A stretch of DNA of 64,000 nt from Klebsiella sp. BIGb0407 (GTDB taxonomy: Bacteria > Pseudomonadota > Gammaproteobacteria > Enterobacterales > Enterobacteriaceae): positions 62,001 through 126,000 of the forward strand of contig NZ_JANUEQ010000009.1 in assembly GCF_024807845.1 (NCBI RefSeq), written 5' to 3'. Below are positions 49,448-58,159 of this stretch, piece by piece. How positions within the stretch are numbered: position 1 is the stretch's first letter; the number at the start of each line of letters is the position of its first letter. A model generated the notes under the pieces. The model was not told the origin of the DNA. It worked only from the letters and a program-made list of their open reading frames with translations, and searched no databases. A program made the translations under genes and the position numbers.

Positions 49448-49840
49448 TTACTCCGCGATTACCGCCCAACGTTGAGTGACCTTATCGGCAACGATATCAT
49501 TGTCAGTGACGAGGATCAGTTGATTAGCATGGTCGCTATATTGGGTCAGAATATTGACGCCATTATCCGACAGAATAGCGGCTATTTCGCCTAATTCACC
49601 GGGACGTTCTTGCTTAAGTTTACGGATTAATGGCTGGCAAATATGTTCCACATGAAAACCTGCGCTTTCCAGCACCCTTTTAGCTTTCTCGCCATCCTCG
49701 ACCAGGAAATGGGCATGCGCCTGCTGAGCCACCGTGAAAACACCGCCGCCTTCCAGACCAACACCATTGCGTCCCAGGGTTCCCCCCAGGGCGGCCAGCC
49801 CGCCGGGCTCGTTGTTTAATATAACGTGAATATCATACAT
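49448..49840 (-). CDS. Tandem ACT-domain protein
   Basis: A 130-residue protein of two ACT-like repeats: [30 protein letters not shown] at the start and [40 protein letters not shown] in the second half. ACT domains bind amino acids or related small ligands; no enzyme domain is attached. It overlaps the ABM gene by eight bases and precedes the ArsR-type regulator, so it may be a small-molecule sensor for the cluster. Confidence 0.82.
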   Translation of the reverse strand: MYDIHVILNNEPGGLAALGGTLGRNGVGLEGGGVFTVAQQAHAHFLVEDGEKAKRVLESAGFHVEHICQPLIRKLKQERPGELGEIAAILSDNGVNILTQYSDHANQLILVTDNDIVADKVTQRWAVIAE

Positions 49841-50156
49841 GGTGCATCTCTCCCGGAGCTGAAGTGTAATCCCTGATGGTCTGCACTACGCGAATACGGT
49901 AAAACGAAAAAATAGTCGCCTTGCCTTCAGCCTGGGCTTCTTTATGCAGCAGGTTCTTTCGCCACAATAATACCGACTCTTCGTCCCGCCACCAGGAGAG
50001 TGACAACAGCTTACCTTCCGTCGTCAGGCTCTGAAAACGTTCTATCGAAATAAAACCCTCGATATCGGCTAACAAAGGTTTAAGTTCTGCGGCTAGCGCC
50101 AGATAACGGGTCTGCTGAGCGGGAATAACGTCAGCTTCAAAAATCACGGCAATCAT
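49833..50156 (-). CDS. Antibiotic biosynthesis monooxygenase (ABM) family protein
   Basis: A 107-residue dimeric alpha-beta barrel-type protein with the ABM pattern: an N-terminal strand ([12 protein letters not shown]), [19 protein letters not shown], then [29 protein letters not shown] proteins oxidise quinols or aromatic intermediates without metal or flavin, or degrade haem. It is first of the three-gene minus-strand operon. A link with the facing catabolic operon is inferred from proximity only. Confidence 0.83.
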   Translation of the reverse strand: MIAVIFEADVIPAQQTRYLALAAELKPLLADIEGFISIERFQSLTTEGKLLSLSWWRDEESVLLWRKNLLHKEAQAEGKATIFSFYRIRVVQTIRDYTSAPGEMHHV

Positions 50157-50234
50157 ATTTTTATCCTCTGTGAATGGGCAGGAACAGAGTGCCTGTATTT
50201 ACCAGGGGATACTTCGGCTAAGAGCGAAGTATGA

Positions 50235-50375
50235 ATGCGAGTGAGATCAATACTGTTTGCTATCGGATTTGGTCATAAGAGTGATTTTCTGAAAGAATTC
50301 TTACCTCCGGCGTTTCAGAGTCTGATCAAGAATTTCAACCAATCCAACCAGCTGCCACACGTTGTCAGGAATTAA
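50235..50375 (+). CDS. Possible 46-residue small protein
   Basis: The frame from ATG 50235 to TAA 50373-50375 encodes a protein starting MRVRSILFAIGFGHKSDF and ending QSNQLPHVVRN, with natural-looking composition. A strong symmetrical terminator lies seven bases further on. No clear ribosome binding site is visible, and a small hairpin (ACTTCG / CGAAGT) precedes it. It may be a real small gene, a fragment, or chance. Confidence 0.3.
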   Translation: MRVRSILFAIGFGHKSDFLKEFLPPAFQSLIKNFNQSNQLPHVVRN

Positions 50376-50381
50376 AACGAG

Positions 50382-50408
50382 AAAAGCCATCCCGAGGGGA
50401 TGGCTTTT
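50382..50408. terminator. Symmetrical terminator
   Basis: AAAAGCCATCCC and GGATGGCTTTT pair around GAGG, with A and T runs on the two sides, so it can work in both directions. It lies between the ABM operon and malI. Confidence 0.8.
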
Positions 50409-50465
50409 CCGGTACTAACTAAAACGCACGGGTCCGAAGATATCCGCGCCTTGATAACTCTTAAT

Positions 50466-50600
50466 TTACTCAGGCCAGTCGTCATCGTCAACAGGGAAAA
50501 ACGGTTCGAATAACAGATCGAAATCGTCTGCTGGCCGTACCAGGCCCGGACTGGAACCGTCTGGAAAAATAGAGGCGATATGTCTGTTTAAATGGTCTTT
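50466..50600 (-). pseudogene. Start-less open tail after the malI stop
   Basis: Directly after the malI stop, the same frame stays open for 44 codons and ends in TAA (50466-50468). It encodes a protein-like, acidic tail ending FEPFFPVDDDDWPE, but has no ATG, GTG or TTG. It is probably the remnant end of another gene; an in-frame continuation after a stop is a less likely alternative. Confidence 0.35.
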
Positions 50601-51629
50601 TTAATTTTTAAGCTGAGAAAAACCCGGCGCTAACATAATACTTTGCGGGGGAATATCACTTTCGTTGATGCGCTGAATAATCCTGCTCGCGGCATTAATA
50701 CCTATTTCGCGAGCGGGCTGAGTAATAAAGGAAACCGGGATATCATATAAGGCCTCACTGCCGATATCATCGAAGCCCAGCAGGGTAATTTCCTGATTAT
50801 AATAACTGTAGTTATCAGCCGAGCTAATCGTATTACCTATTTTCAATGCCCCCAGATAAGCCCCCAGCGCCGTCGCGGTATTATGACAAATCACGGCGCT
50901 CACTTTAGGGTATTGATGCAAAAAGTCGGTCATTTTCTCAATAATATGCTGCTGCTTATTATCAACATCAATAATCCATTCCGTTTTAAACGGCAGACCA
51001 TATTGAATCAAGGTTGAACAGTAGCCGCCGATTCTTTCTGCGCGAGTTAACGAATGGCTTTCACCGCCAAAATAGGCAATCTGATGGTGTCCATTATTAA
51101 TTAAATGCTCGGTCGCTATTTTTGCTGCCAGGGTGTTATCCGGACGAATAACATCGATACCAGAGCACTCGCTAGCCCGGGCTGCGCAGACAACAGGAAT
51201 TTTATGCTGAGCTAAACGTTGCAGCGCTTCATGATTAAGAAACGATCCGCCCCCGACAATAATACCGTCGACGCCATAGCTGATTAAGCTATCCAGGCAG
51301 AGATTAAAACTCTCACGACTTTTTCCGCACTGAGTTAAGAAGACAATTTTATTTTGTATTTCAAGATAGTGACTGATACCAGAAGCGACTTCAGAATAGA
51401 ACGGGCTGGTTAAATCCGGGACAATTAAGCCGATGACATTAGAAACATTATCTCTTAAAAAGGCGGCCTGCTGATTACGCACATAGCCCAATGCTTCGAT
51501 AGTGGCATTGACTTTATCGGCTGTTTTTTGAGAAATACGCCCCTTGCCACTCAGCACCAGCGATACGGTGGCAACAGAGACGCCCGCCTCTTGTGCTACA
51601 TCAGTGATGGTCACTTTCCTGACTGTCAT
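50601..51629 (-). CDS. malI: LacI-family repressor MalI
   Basis: Start taken at ATG 51629 (MTVRKVTITDVAQEAGVSVATVSLVLSGKGRIS), which aligns with E. coli MalI; 342 residues. The N-terminal LacI helix-turn-helix is followed by a periplasmic-binding-protein-like effector domain including RPDNTLAAKIATEHLINNGHHQIAYFGG. It is divergent from malX with two MalI operators between. Represses malXY and probably itself; the inducer is unknown. Confidence 0.93.
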   Translation of the reverse strand: MTVRKVTITDVAQEAGVSVATVSLVLSGKGRISQKTADKVNATIEALGYVRNQQAAFLRDNVSNVIGLIVPDLTSPFYSEVASGISHYLEIQNKIVFLTQCGKSRESFNLCLDSLISYGVDGIIVGGGSFLNHEALQRLAQHKIPVVCAARASECSGIDVIRPDNTLAAKIATEHLINNGHHQIAYFGGESHSLTRAERIGGYCSTLIQYGLPFKTEWIIDVDNKQQHIIEKMTDFLHQYPKVSAVICHNTATALGAYLGALKIGNTISSADNYSYYNQEITLLGFDDIGSEALYDIPVSFITQPAREIGINAASRIIQRINESDIPPQSIMLAPGFSQLKN

Positions 51630-51675
51630 AAGTATCCGCATCCCTGAAAATAGAAGCCTATTTTACATCATCAAG

Positions 51676-51769
51676 GATAAAACGTTTTATCTGTTTAGAG
51701 ACTTACATCACAAAATAATAGATATTTTTGTGATCAAACAGACAGCTTAAGCTGGTTAAACGTTTTATC
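51676..51769. promoter_or_regulatory. Two MalI operators and CRP-like sites between malI and malX
   Basis: GATAAAACGTTTTATC at 51676-51691 is a perfect 16-bp palindrome identical to the E. coli MalI operator. GGTTAAACGTTTTATC at 51754-51769 is a near-copy by malX. Between them are CRP-like sites: TGTGATCAAACAGACA at 51729-51744, and TCACA preceded by a weak left half at 51697-51712. This reproduces the E. coli malI-malX control region. Confidence 0.9.
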
Positions 51770-51809
51770 TTATTTTATCTCTGGATTTCATCTGTCTGTA
51801 GGACGCTGT

Positions 51810-53405
51810 ATGAGCAAACCGCAAAAGCAAAAAATCACACTCTGGGAGTTTTTCCAGAGCCTGGGTAAGACGTTTATGTTACCTGTCGCCCTACTTTCGT
51901 TCTGCGGAATTATGTTGGGTATCGGCAGTTCACTCAGTAGCCGTGATGTCATCACACTGCTGCCTTTTCTTGAGCATCAGGCATTCCAGTTAACCTTTAT
52001 CTGGATGAGTAAAATAGGCTCGTTTGCCTTTAGCTTTTTACCGGTGATGTTTGCTATTGCGATCCCACTCGGTTTAGCACGTGAAAATAAAGGCGTGGCG
52101 GCATTTGCCGGTTTCGTTGGCTTCGCGGTATTTAACCTGGCGACCAACTTTTACCTGACCGTACGGGGCATCTTACCGACCACCGACGCGGCTATTTTAA
52201 AAGCGCATAACATTCAGAATATCCTGGGGATTCAATCTATTGATTCGGGAATTTTGGGTGCGGTGATTGTCGGGATTATCGTTTATTTCCTGCATGAACG
52301 CTTTAACACTATTCGCTTACCCGATGCACTCGCCTTCTTCGGCGGAACCCGATTTGTACCCATTATTACTACTCTGGTACTGGGCTTAGTCGGACTTGCG
52401 GTTCCGCTAGTCTGGCCGTGGTTTGCCATGGGTATTTCTGGGTTAGGTAGCCTTATCAGCGGTGCCGGAGCCTTCGGTCCGATGATTTTTGGTACCGGTG
52501 AGCGGCTGTTATTACCTTTCGGACTCCAGCATATCTTGGTTGCCATTATTCGCTTTACTGAAGCCGGTGGCACCATGGAAGTGTGTGGCAACCAGGTCAG
52601 TGGCGCATTAACCATTTTCCAGGCACAATTATCCTGCCCGACAACGCACGGCTTCTCCGGGAGCGCCACCCAGTTCCTGTCACAGGGTAAAATGCCAGCA
52701 TTCTTAGGCGGATTACCGGGTGCAGCACTCGCTATCTATCACTGTGCCCACCCAGGCAACCGTCATAAAATTAAAGGTTTATTAATTTCTGGTGTGGTTG
52801 CCTGTGTTATTGGTGGTACCACCGAACCGATTGAATTCCTGTTCTTATTTGTCGCGCCTTTCCTGTATCTGATCCACGCGATATTGACCGGTTTAGGCTT
52901 TACCGTGATGGCGATTACTGGCGTCACTATCGGTAATACCGACGGTAACCTTATTGATTTTGTGGTCTTCGGGGTTCTGCATGGCCTGGAAACAAAATGG
53001 TATATGGTGCCAATCGTTGCCTTTATCTGGTTTGTTTCTTACTACGCGATTTTCCGCTTCGCTATCACCCGGTTTAATATCAAAACACCAGGACGTGATA
53101 CCGATGAGAAAACTGCGGGCAAAGATAAATCCACCGCACCGGTCACCACTAAATCAGGCTATGACTCTGCCGCTATGTTGCAAGCATTAGGTGGTAAAGA
53201 GAACATCATCACGCTGGATAACTGTATTACGCGTCTGCGTATGTCGATTAAGGACATGAGTAAAGTTGATGATGCGGAATTAAAATCATTAAGAGCCATT
53301 GGCGTCATTCGTCTGAATGATAATAACCTGCAAGTGGTTATTGGCCCGCAGGTTCAGTCAGTCAAAGATGAATTAGAGCGGCTGATACAGACAACAGAAA
53401 GTTAA
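51810..53405 (+). CDS. malX: Maltose/glucose-type PTS EIICB MalX
   Basis: A 531-residue PTS permease, one residue longer than E. coli MalX, and closely alike from KITLWEFFQSLGKTFMLPVALLSFCGIMLGIG onward. The EIIC domain has about ten membrane segments to residue 430. After a hydrophilic linker, EIIB has the phosphocysteine in LDNCITRLRMSIKD near 472. Transport of glucose or maltose has been shown for the E. coli protein, but the natural substrate is unknown. It precedes malY. Confidence 0.95.
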   Translation: MSKPQKQKITLWEFFQSLGKTFMLPVALLSFCGIMLGIGSSLSSRDVITLLPFLEHQAFQLTFIWMSKIGSFAFSFLPVMFAIAIPLGLARENKGVAAFAGFVGFAVFNLATNFYLTVRGILPTTDAAILKAHNIQNILGIQSIDSGILGAVIVGIIVYFLHERFNTIRLPDALAFFGGTRFVPIITTLVLGLVGLAVPLVWPWFAMGISGLGSLISGAGAFGPMIFGTGERLLLPFGLQHILVAIIRFTEAGGTMEVCGNQVSGALTIFQAQLSCPTTHGFSGSATQFLSQGKMPAFLGGLPGAALAIYHCAHPGNRHKIKGLLISGVVACVIGGTTEPIEFLFLFVAPFLYLIHAILTGLGFTVMAITGVTIGNTDGNLIDFVVFGVLHGLETKWYMVPIVAFIWFVSYYAIFRFAITRFNIKTPGRDTDEKTAGKDKSTAPVTTKSGYDSAAMLQALGGKENIITLDNCITRLRMSIKDMSKVDDAELKSLRAIGVIRLNDNNLQVVIGPQVQSVKDELERLIQTTES

Positions 53406-53463
53406 CCCCTTACGGCACTGATATTTATCGGTGCCGTATTGTTCAGGATGATGGATAACGTCA

Positions 53464-54648
53464 ATGAATAGAGATAACAACTTCTCACAACCTGTCGATC
53501 GCCATAATACCTACTGTACTCAATGGGATTTTGTTCAGGACAGATTTGGCGAGGCTGATTTACTGCCGTTTACTATCTCAGATATGGATTTCGCAACGGC
53601 ACCGCAGATTATTGAAGCGATGCTCAAACGCACTCAGCATGGGGTGTTTGGTTATAGTCGCTGGCAGCACAGTGATTTTCTTTCGGCTATTCAGTGCTGG
53701 TTTAAGAAATCCTTTAACCATGATATCCACACCGAGCAGGTCGTGTATGGTCCGTCAGTTATCTATATGGTGAGTCAGTTAATTTGCCAGTGGAGCAATA
53801 CTGGTGACGGTGTGATAATTCATACGCCCGCTTACGACGCATTCTTTAAGACTATCGAAGGCAATCACCGCAAAGTTCGCCCTTGTCCGTTAACCCGTCA
53901 GGATAACAAATGGGTTTGCGATATGGCACAACTGGAAGCACTACTCGCTGAACCCACCACCCGTGTCTTATTACTTTGTAGCCCGCATAATCCAACCGGC
54001 AAAGTCTGGTCAGCAGAAGAGCTGTCGATGATGGCGACGTTATGCAAACGTCATAATGTGCGGGTGATTAGCGATGAAATTCATATGGATCTCTGCTGGG
54101 GTGACGCAAAACACATTCCCTGGTCCGCGGTGAGCACAGAACCTTACGCCCTTTTCACCTCCGCCTCGAAGTCCTTTAATGTTCCTGCATTAACCGGCGC
54201 TTACGGGATTATTAATGATAAAGCCTCGCGTGAAGGGTATTTCAATAAGTTAAAAGTGTGTGATGGTTTATCTTCCCCGGCTATTTTTGCGGTTATCGCA
54301 CATATTGTGGCTTACAGAGAAACGGATGACTGGTTTACATCATTACGCGAGTATCTTTTCGCCAATTTAAACTATCTCCAGGAAAGGCTAAACGCCGAAC
54401 TACCGGAATTAAACTGGCAGGTTCCGGAATCCACTTATCTGGCCTGGATAGATATCTCCCCACTGAATATTGATGATAAAGAACTCCAGCAGCGGTTAAT
54501 TCATCAGGAGAAAGTCGCCATTATGCCGGGCGAAACCTATGGTGAACAAGGTCGGGGTTATATCCGCTTTAATGTCGGCTGTTCATGTATAAAATTAGCC
54601 GATGGCCTGGACCGGTTTATTCGTGCGGTAAAGTCATTTAAAGATTAA
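53464..54648 (+). CDS. malY: PLP-dependent cystathionine beta-lyase MalY
   Basis: A 394-residue fold-type I PLP enzyme like E. coli MalY (390). CTQWDFVQDRFGEADLLPFTISDMDFATAP marks the start, CSPHNPTGKVW the PLP-binding Asn region, and SASKSFNVPALTGAYG holds the PLP Lys near 237. It cleaves cystathionine and similar beta-thioethers; in E. coli it also binds and inhibits MalT. Co-transcribed with malX, 58 bases apart. Confidence 0.95.
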   Translation: MNRDNNFSQPVDRHNTYCTQWDFVQDRFGEADLLPFTISDMDFATAPQIIEAMLKRTQHGVFGYSRWQHSDFLSAIQCWFKKSFNHDIHTEQVVYGPSVIYMVSQLICQWSNTGDGVIIHTPAYDAFFKTIEGNHRKVRPCPLTRQDNKWVCDMAQLEALLAEPTTRVLLLCSPHNPTGKVWSAEELSMMATLCKRHNVRVISDEIHMDLCWGDAKHIPWSAVSTEPYALFTSASKSFNVPALTGAYGIINDKASREGYFNKLKVCDGLSSPAIFAVIAHIVAYRETDDWFTSLREYLFANLNYLQERLNAELPELNWQVPESTYLAWIDISPLNIDDKELQQRLIHQEKVAIMPGETYGEQGRGYIRFNVGCSCIKLADGLDRFIRAVKSFKD

Positions 54649-54668
54649 TCGCGCTGAGCACACTGACC

Positions 54669-54714
54669 TATACCCTAAATAATTCAAGTTGTGGCTTGAA
54701 GTATGACGGGTATA
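54669..54714. repeat. Palindromic enterobacterial intergenic repeat
   Basis: TATACCC at 54669-54675 pairs with GGGTATA at 54708-54714, and TTCAAG pairs with CTTGAA inside. The form TATACCC..TTCAAG is common in intergenic repeats of Serratia, Yersinia and other enterics. It lies between convergent malY and the AraC-type gene and ends at that gene's stop, so it may act as terminator. Confidence 0.6.
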
Positions 54715-55530
54715 TCAGCGGATATTTTTGGGTAAGCACCCATAATGATTTTGGAAGCGTGCGGTAAAACGTGAACCGGAAAGATAACCACATTTCAGCG
54801 CAACATCGGCCACCGGTAAGCGAGTCGACTGAAGTAGTGATAAAGCACATGCCATGCGGACTTCTTCGACAATCTGCCGAAAATTCTGGCCTTCATTCTG
54901 TAGACGACGTCTCAGGGTTGAAGCGCCGAGAGATAGCTGACCTGCCACATCCTCCACGCTCCACTGGCTGGCGGGTGCAAACAAAATCAGCTGTCGGACT
55001 TGCTCGGTCAGATTAAAGCGCGGTTCAATTAATAGCGGACCCGCCAGCCCCTCCTGATGCAGTACCCGTAATAAGCCCATCACCAGGTGTTCCTGCACGC
55101 TGGCGGACAAATCAGTACGAACCGCATTTAGCACCGCAGACCAAAGAAAAGAGAGATCGGCGCTTAAAGGTGCGCAGAGCGATGTCAGTTGACCGGGCGT
55201 TACGCTGTGCAGATATTGCTGCTTAAAACGGCTCAGGACTTCGGGTGACAAAAACAGCAAATCGGAATTAAAAAAACCGTTTTCGGGCTGGTTAATAATC
55301 TCCAGCGCGGTGTTGGCCGGGAGAATAATCAGTGAACGGGATGTCGCCACTAAACGCTTCTCATCCTGCACAATCACTTTGCTTCCTTGCGTGATATGGC
55401 AAAGCGCGGCGGAGAACAGTTTAACACGGTGCAAATGATGCAGACGGCTGGAATGGACTTCGGTAGACGTCAGCCGATTAAAGCGTACCTGCACCTTTGA
55501 CACCGCGTTAGCTTGCATTTTATCGTCCAA
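54715..55530 (-). CDS. AraC-family regulator, YbcM-like
   Basis: A 271-residue AraC protein. The C-terminal domain has two helix-turn-helix motifs (VEDVAGQLSLGASTLRRRLQNEG and VADVALKCGYLSGSRFTARFQNHYG), followed by the usual PxxxR end. Its start overlaps the preceding YbcL-like gene by 11 bases; an internal ATG at 55518 is possible. In E. coli, ybcL and ybcM form the same pair. Target genes are unknown. Confidence 0.85.
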   Translation of the reverse strand: MDDKMQANAVSKVQVRFNRLTSTEVHSSRLHHLHRVKLFSAALCHITQGSKVIVQDEKRLVATSRSLIILPANTALEIINQPENGFFNSDLLFLSPEVLSRFKQQYLHSVTPGQLTSLCAPLSADLSFLWSAVLNAVRTDLSASVQEHLVMGLLRVLHQEGLAGPLLIEPRFNLTEQVRQLILFAPASQWSVEDVAGQLSLGASTLRRRLQNEGQNFRQIVEEVRMACALSLLQSTRLPVADVALKCGYLSGSRFTARFQNHYGCLPKNIR

Positions 55531-56077
55531 ATTTAACCGTCATTTCGGCCTTCGCCAGGGCCGCATTATTGAGCATATAGCCTACCATAGCACCGCTCGA
55601 CTGGTTATCTAACGGTAACTTATCGGTATTTAATGCCCAGACGGTAAACTGATAACGATGCGGTTTCGCACCAGGTGGTGGGCAAGCGCCGCCAAACCCG
55701 GCATAACCATAATCATTACGTCCCTGTACTGCTGACGCCGGTAACTGCGGTTTTAGCTTATCCCCGGCACCTGCTGGCAGACTGGTGGTGGTTGCTGGAA
55801 GATTAACCACTGTCCAGTGCCACCAGCCGCTACCGGTTGGCGCATCGGGATCGTAGGCGGTGATGGCAAAACTTTTGGTGCCTTCAGGTGCGTTAGCCCA
55901 TGCCAGTTGCGGAGATATATTCTGCCCTGAACAACCAAAATCGTTAAATACTTGCTGCTGTGATAAGGGTTTATCGCCGCTCATATCGGTACTGGTGACG
56001 GTAAAATTGTTCGCCGCAAAGCTGTTGGCGCTGAAACTCAACAGAGCAACAGCCGATATTGTCATTATCTTTTTCAT
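55520..56077 (-). CDS. ybcL: YbcL/YbhB-family (PEBP-like) secreted protein
   Basis: Start taken at ATG 56077 (MKKIMTISAVALLSFSANSFA), a clear signal peptide; 185 residues. The PEBP/RKIP-like fold is shown by YDPDAPTGSGWWHWTVVNLP near 78 and GGACPPPGAKPHRYQFTVWAL near 128. E. coli YbcL of some pathogenic strains is secreted and dampens neutrophil migration, but that depends on strain variants. The binding partner here is unknown. Confidence 0.87.
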   Translation of the reverse strand: MKKIMTISAVALLSFSANSFAANNFTVTSTDMSGDKPLSQQQVFNDFGCSGQNISPQLAWANAPEGTKSFAITAYDPDAPTGSGWWHWTVVNLPATTTSLPAGAGDKLKPQLPASAVQGRNDYGYAGFGGACPPPGAKPHRYQFTVWALNTDKLPLDNQSSGAMVGYMLNNAALAKAEMTVKFGR

Positions 56078-56185
56078 CTTCGATCCCACGGGGTAAACAA
56101 GATCTTTAGCCTACCGAAGATGTCCGAAGGAGGTTGTGCAGAAAAGCTTTAATTTTGTGCCATAACGCTCGCTTTACCTGCAAAA

Positions 56186-56869
56186 TTAAACTGTCCTGAT
56201 CGCACTGCGCTTTTCAGCTAACCCATAGCCGCTAGTTTTAATCTTTTCAATTACGCGCTGGATCTCTTCATCAGCAAGAATCGGTGGCTCACCCAGAGAC
56301 AGCGCCTGGACATACATGCGAGAAATCGTTTCTACTTCAATCGCCAGCCATAATGCTTTGTCCTGAGTCGTTCCAATGGCTATCTGTCCATGCTGCCCTA
56401 ACAGACAGGCATCACGACCTTCTAAGGCTTTAACCGCAACGTCAGAGAGCTCCTGTGAGCCAAAAGTGGCATAAGGTGAGCAACGGATAGTGCTCCCCCC
56501 GGCAACGGCAATCATATAGTGAAAAGCCGGGATCTCTTTATGATGAATCGCGAGCGTTGTGGCATACATTGAGTGGGTATGCAGCACCACATTGCGTTCC
56601 GGACGCGCCGCCAGAATATCCAAGTGAAAACGCCATTCTGATGAGGGAATATGCAGCCCTTCCCAGCTACCATCAAACCCCATCTCGACAATATCCTCTG
56701 GCTGCATTTGTTCATAAGGCATTGAACTCGGCGTTATCAGAAAACCACCCTCAATACGTACCGATAAATTTCCTGATGTCCCCTGGTTGATACCGACTTC
56801 ATTCATTTTTAAGCAGGTACGAACCATAGATTCACGCACATCAAGATTTTTAATTGAGTTTGTCGTCAT
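56186..56869 (-). CDS. Class II aldolase (FucA/AraD family)
   Basis: A 227-residue protein close to L-fuculose-phosphate aldolase length (215). GTSGNLSVR near 31 binds phosphate, PSSEWRFHLDIL holds the catalytic Glu and first region of the Zn site, VVLHTHSMYATTLA near 95 gives two Zn His, and LLGQHGQIAIG near 157 gives the third. It should cleave a ketose phosphate to dihydroxyacetone phosphate or a related product and an aldehyde. Divergent from the SorC-family gene; likely part of the downstream sugar locus. Confidence 0.88.
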   Translation of the reverse strand: MTTNSIKNLDVRESMVRTCLKMNEVGINQGTSGNLSVRIEGGFLITPSSMPYEQMQPEDIVEMGFDGSWEGLHIPSSEWRFHLDILAARPERNVVLHTHSMYATTLAIHHKEIPAFHYMIAVAGGSTIRCSPYATFGSQELSDVAVKALEGRDACLLGQHGQIAIGTTQDKALWLAIEVETISRMYVQALSLGEPPILADEEIQRVIEKIKTSGYGLAEKRSAIRTV

Positions 56870-56976
56870 GCTGTTTGCTCCGGTGATAAGAATACTTACT
56901 GGATCGTTCGCGTGGTGACATATGGCATTTTATAAAAACTTTTGTCAATTACAGGGCAACATATGATTAACATAGC

Positions 56977-56990
56977 GTGACATTTGTCAC
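56977..56990. promoter_or_regulatory. Operator-like palindrome between aldolase and first SorC regulator
   Basis: GTGACATTTGTCAC has perfect 6-bp arms (GTGACA / TGTCAC) and lies in the middle of the 203-base divergent region. A half-site GGTGACATATG occurs near 56914. Suitable for control of both directions by the SorC-family protein. Confidence 0.5.
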
Positions 56991-57072
56991 TATCCGCACA
57001 GTTTAAGATGACGCGGATACCATCAAGCAGGCACAATCAAGCCACTCTCTGGAAAATTAACGGATAAAAATC

Positions 57073-58059
57073 ATGGAATACCCTGGTCATCAGCTGGTTA
57101 ACGATAAAGTTGCAGATGTTCCCGTTGAATTTCATGGTAATCCATTAATTTGGGCTGCCTGGCTCTACTATGAAGAAAGTATGACCCAGCAAGCTATTGC
57201 AGACTTATTACATGTTTCACGCACGACGGTGGTGAAAATGCTCCAGGCCGCCCGGGATGAAGGCATAGTCTCGATAAGCGTCGCTCCGCAACATCTTTCA
57301 GCCGTACGCGGGGCTCGCGAACTCAAAGCGCGCTACCCGTTAGAAACGGTGATTGTCGTTCCCGATGATGGCGGCATTGGCCAGGATTATGAACGTATCG
57401 GGCGAGCCGCAGGCCGCTATCTCACCTCGGTCATCAAGCCGGAAGATATTCTCGGCGTCTGCTGGGGAAAAACGGTACTGGCGATGTCAGAAACGGTGCC
57501 TGAAATGACACTTCCCAACCTGACCATCGTCCAGGCGGCGGGTAGCGCGATGGGCGCCTATGAATCCTCCACGGAGCGCTGTACTGCAAATATGGCCACC
57601 CGGTTACACGCTCGCTGCGTCAATCTTCACGCTCCCGGTATCGTCTCAAGCTACGCGCTAAAAGAGGCGTTAATGGCAGAGAAAAGTATTAAAGAGAAAT
57701 TTTCCCTGCTGCACTCCTGCTCCAAAATCGTTTTCGGAATGGCTGACTTAGGGCCACAGAGCATGGCTTTTATCAGCGGTTATTTAGAGCAAGATGAAGC
57801 CCTACCTTACCAGCAAGCAGGCGCTGTCGGTATGATGGCGGGACGGTTTTTTGATAAATCAGGTCACGCGGTTCTCGGTGAACTGGATAATAAAATGATA
57901 GGGATCACGCTCGAAAAATTACAGCAGATCCCGGAGCGTATTTGCATCGCCGGCGGTAAAGATAAAGTCCCCGCTCTTCATGCCCTGTTATCCGGTGGAA
58001 ATGCGACGGTATTGATCACCGATGAGAGTACGGCTTTAATGCTGCTACAGCGGCCTTAG
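57073..58059 (+). CDS. SorC/DeoR-type sugar-binding transcriptional regulator (first)
   Basis: A 328-residue SorC-family protein. The N-terminal helix-turn-helix is YYEESMTQQAIADLLHVSRTTVVKMLQAARDEGIV (about 33-68). The rest is a sugar-phosphate-binding domain related to sugar isomerases (GVCWGKTVLAM, IVQAAGSAMGAYESS and the C-terminal CIAGGKDKVPALHALLSGG). It is divergent from the aldolase and 100 bases upstream of a second SorC gene. It probably senses a phosphorylated sugar of the pathway. Confidence 0.88.
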   Translation: MEYPGHQLVNDKVADVPVEFHGNPLIWAAWLYYEESMTQQAIADLLHVSRTTVVKMLQAARDEGIVSISVAPQHLSAVRGARELKARYPLETVIVVPDDGGIGQDYERIGRAAGRYLTSVIKPEDILGVCWGKTVLAMSETVPEMTLPNLTIVQAAGSAMGAYESSTERCTANMATRLHARCVNLHAPGIVSSYALKEALMAEKSIKEKFSLLHSCSKIVFGMADLGPQSMAFISGYLEQDEALPYQQAGAVGMMAGRFFDKSGHAVLGELDNKMIGITLEKLQQIPERICIAGGKDKVPALHALLSGGNATVLITDESTALMLLQRP

Positions 58060-58104
58060 ATCAATATAAGTCGTTTCCATACTCTGAGATTACTTGTAAA
58101 ATTT

Positions 58105-58115
58105 GCTCATTTGAT
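58105..58115 (+). promoter_or_regulatory. GCTCATTTGAT operator before the second SorC gene
   Basis: GCTCATTTGAT at 58105-58115 is repeated exactly at 59198-59208 and in inverse form at 59260-59270 (and 10 of 11 bases at 59281-59290). Its place 45 bases before the regulator start suggests autoregulation by that protein. Confidence 0.55.
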
Positions 58116-58159
58116 AGAGCATCGCACTCATATTGCATGATAGCCGGGAGTAAAACATT

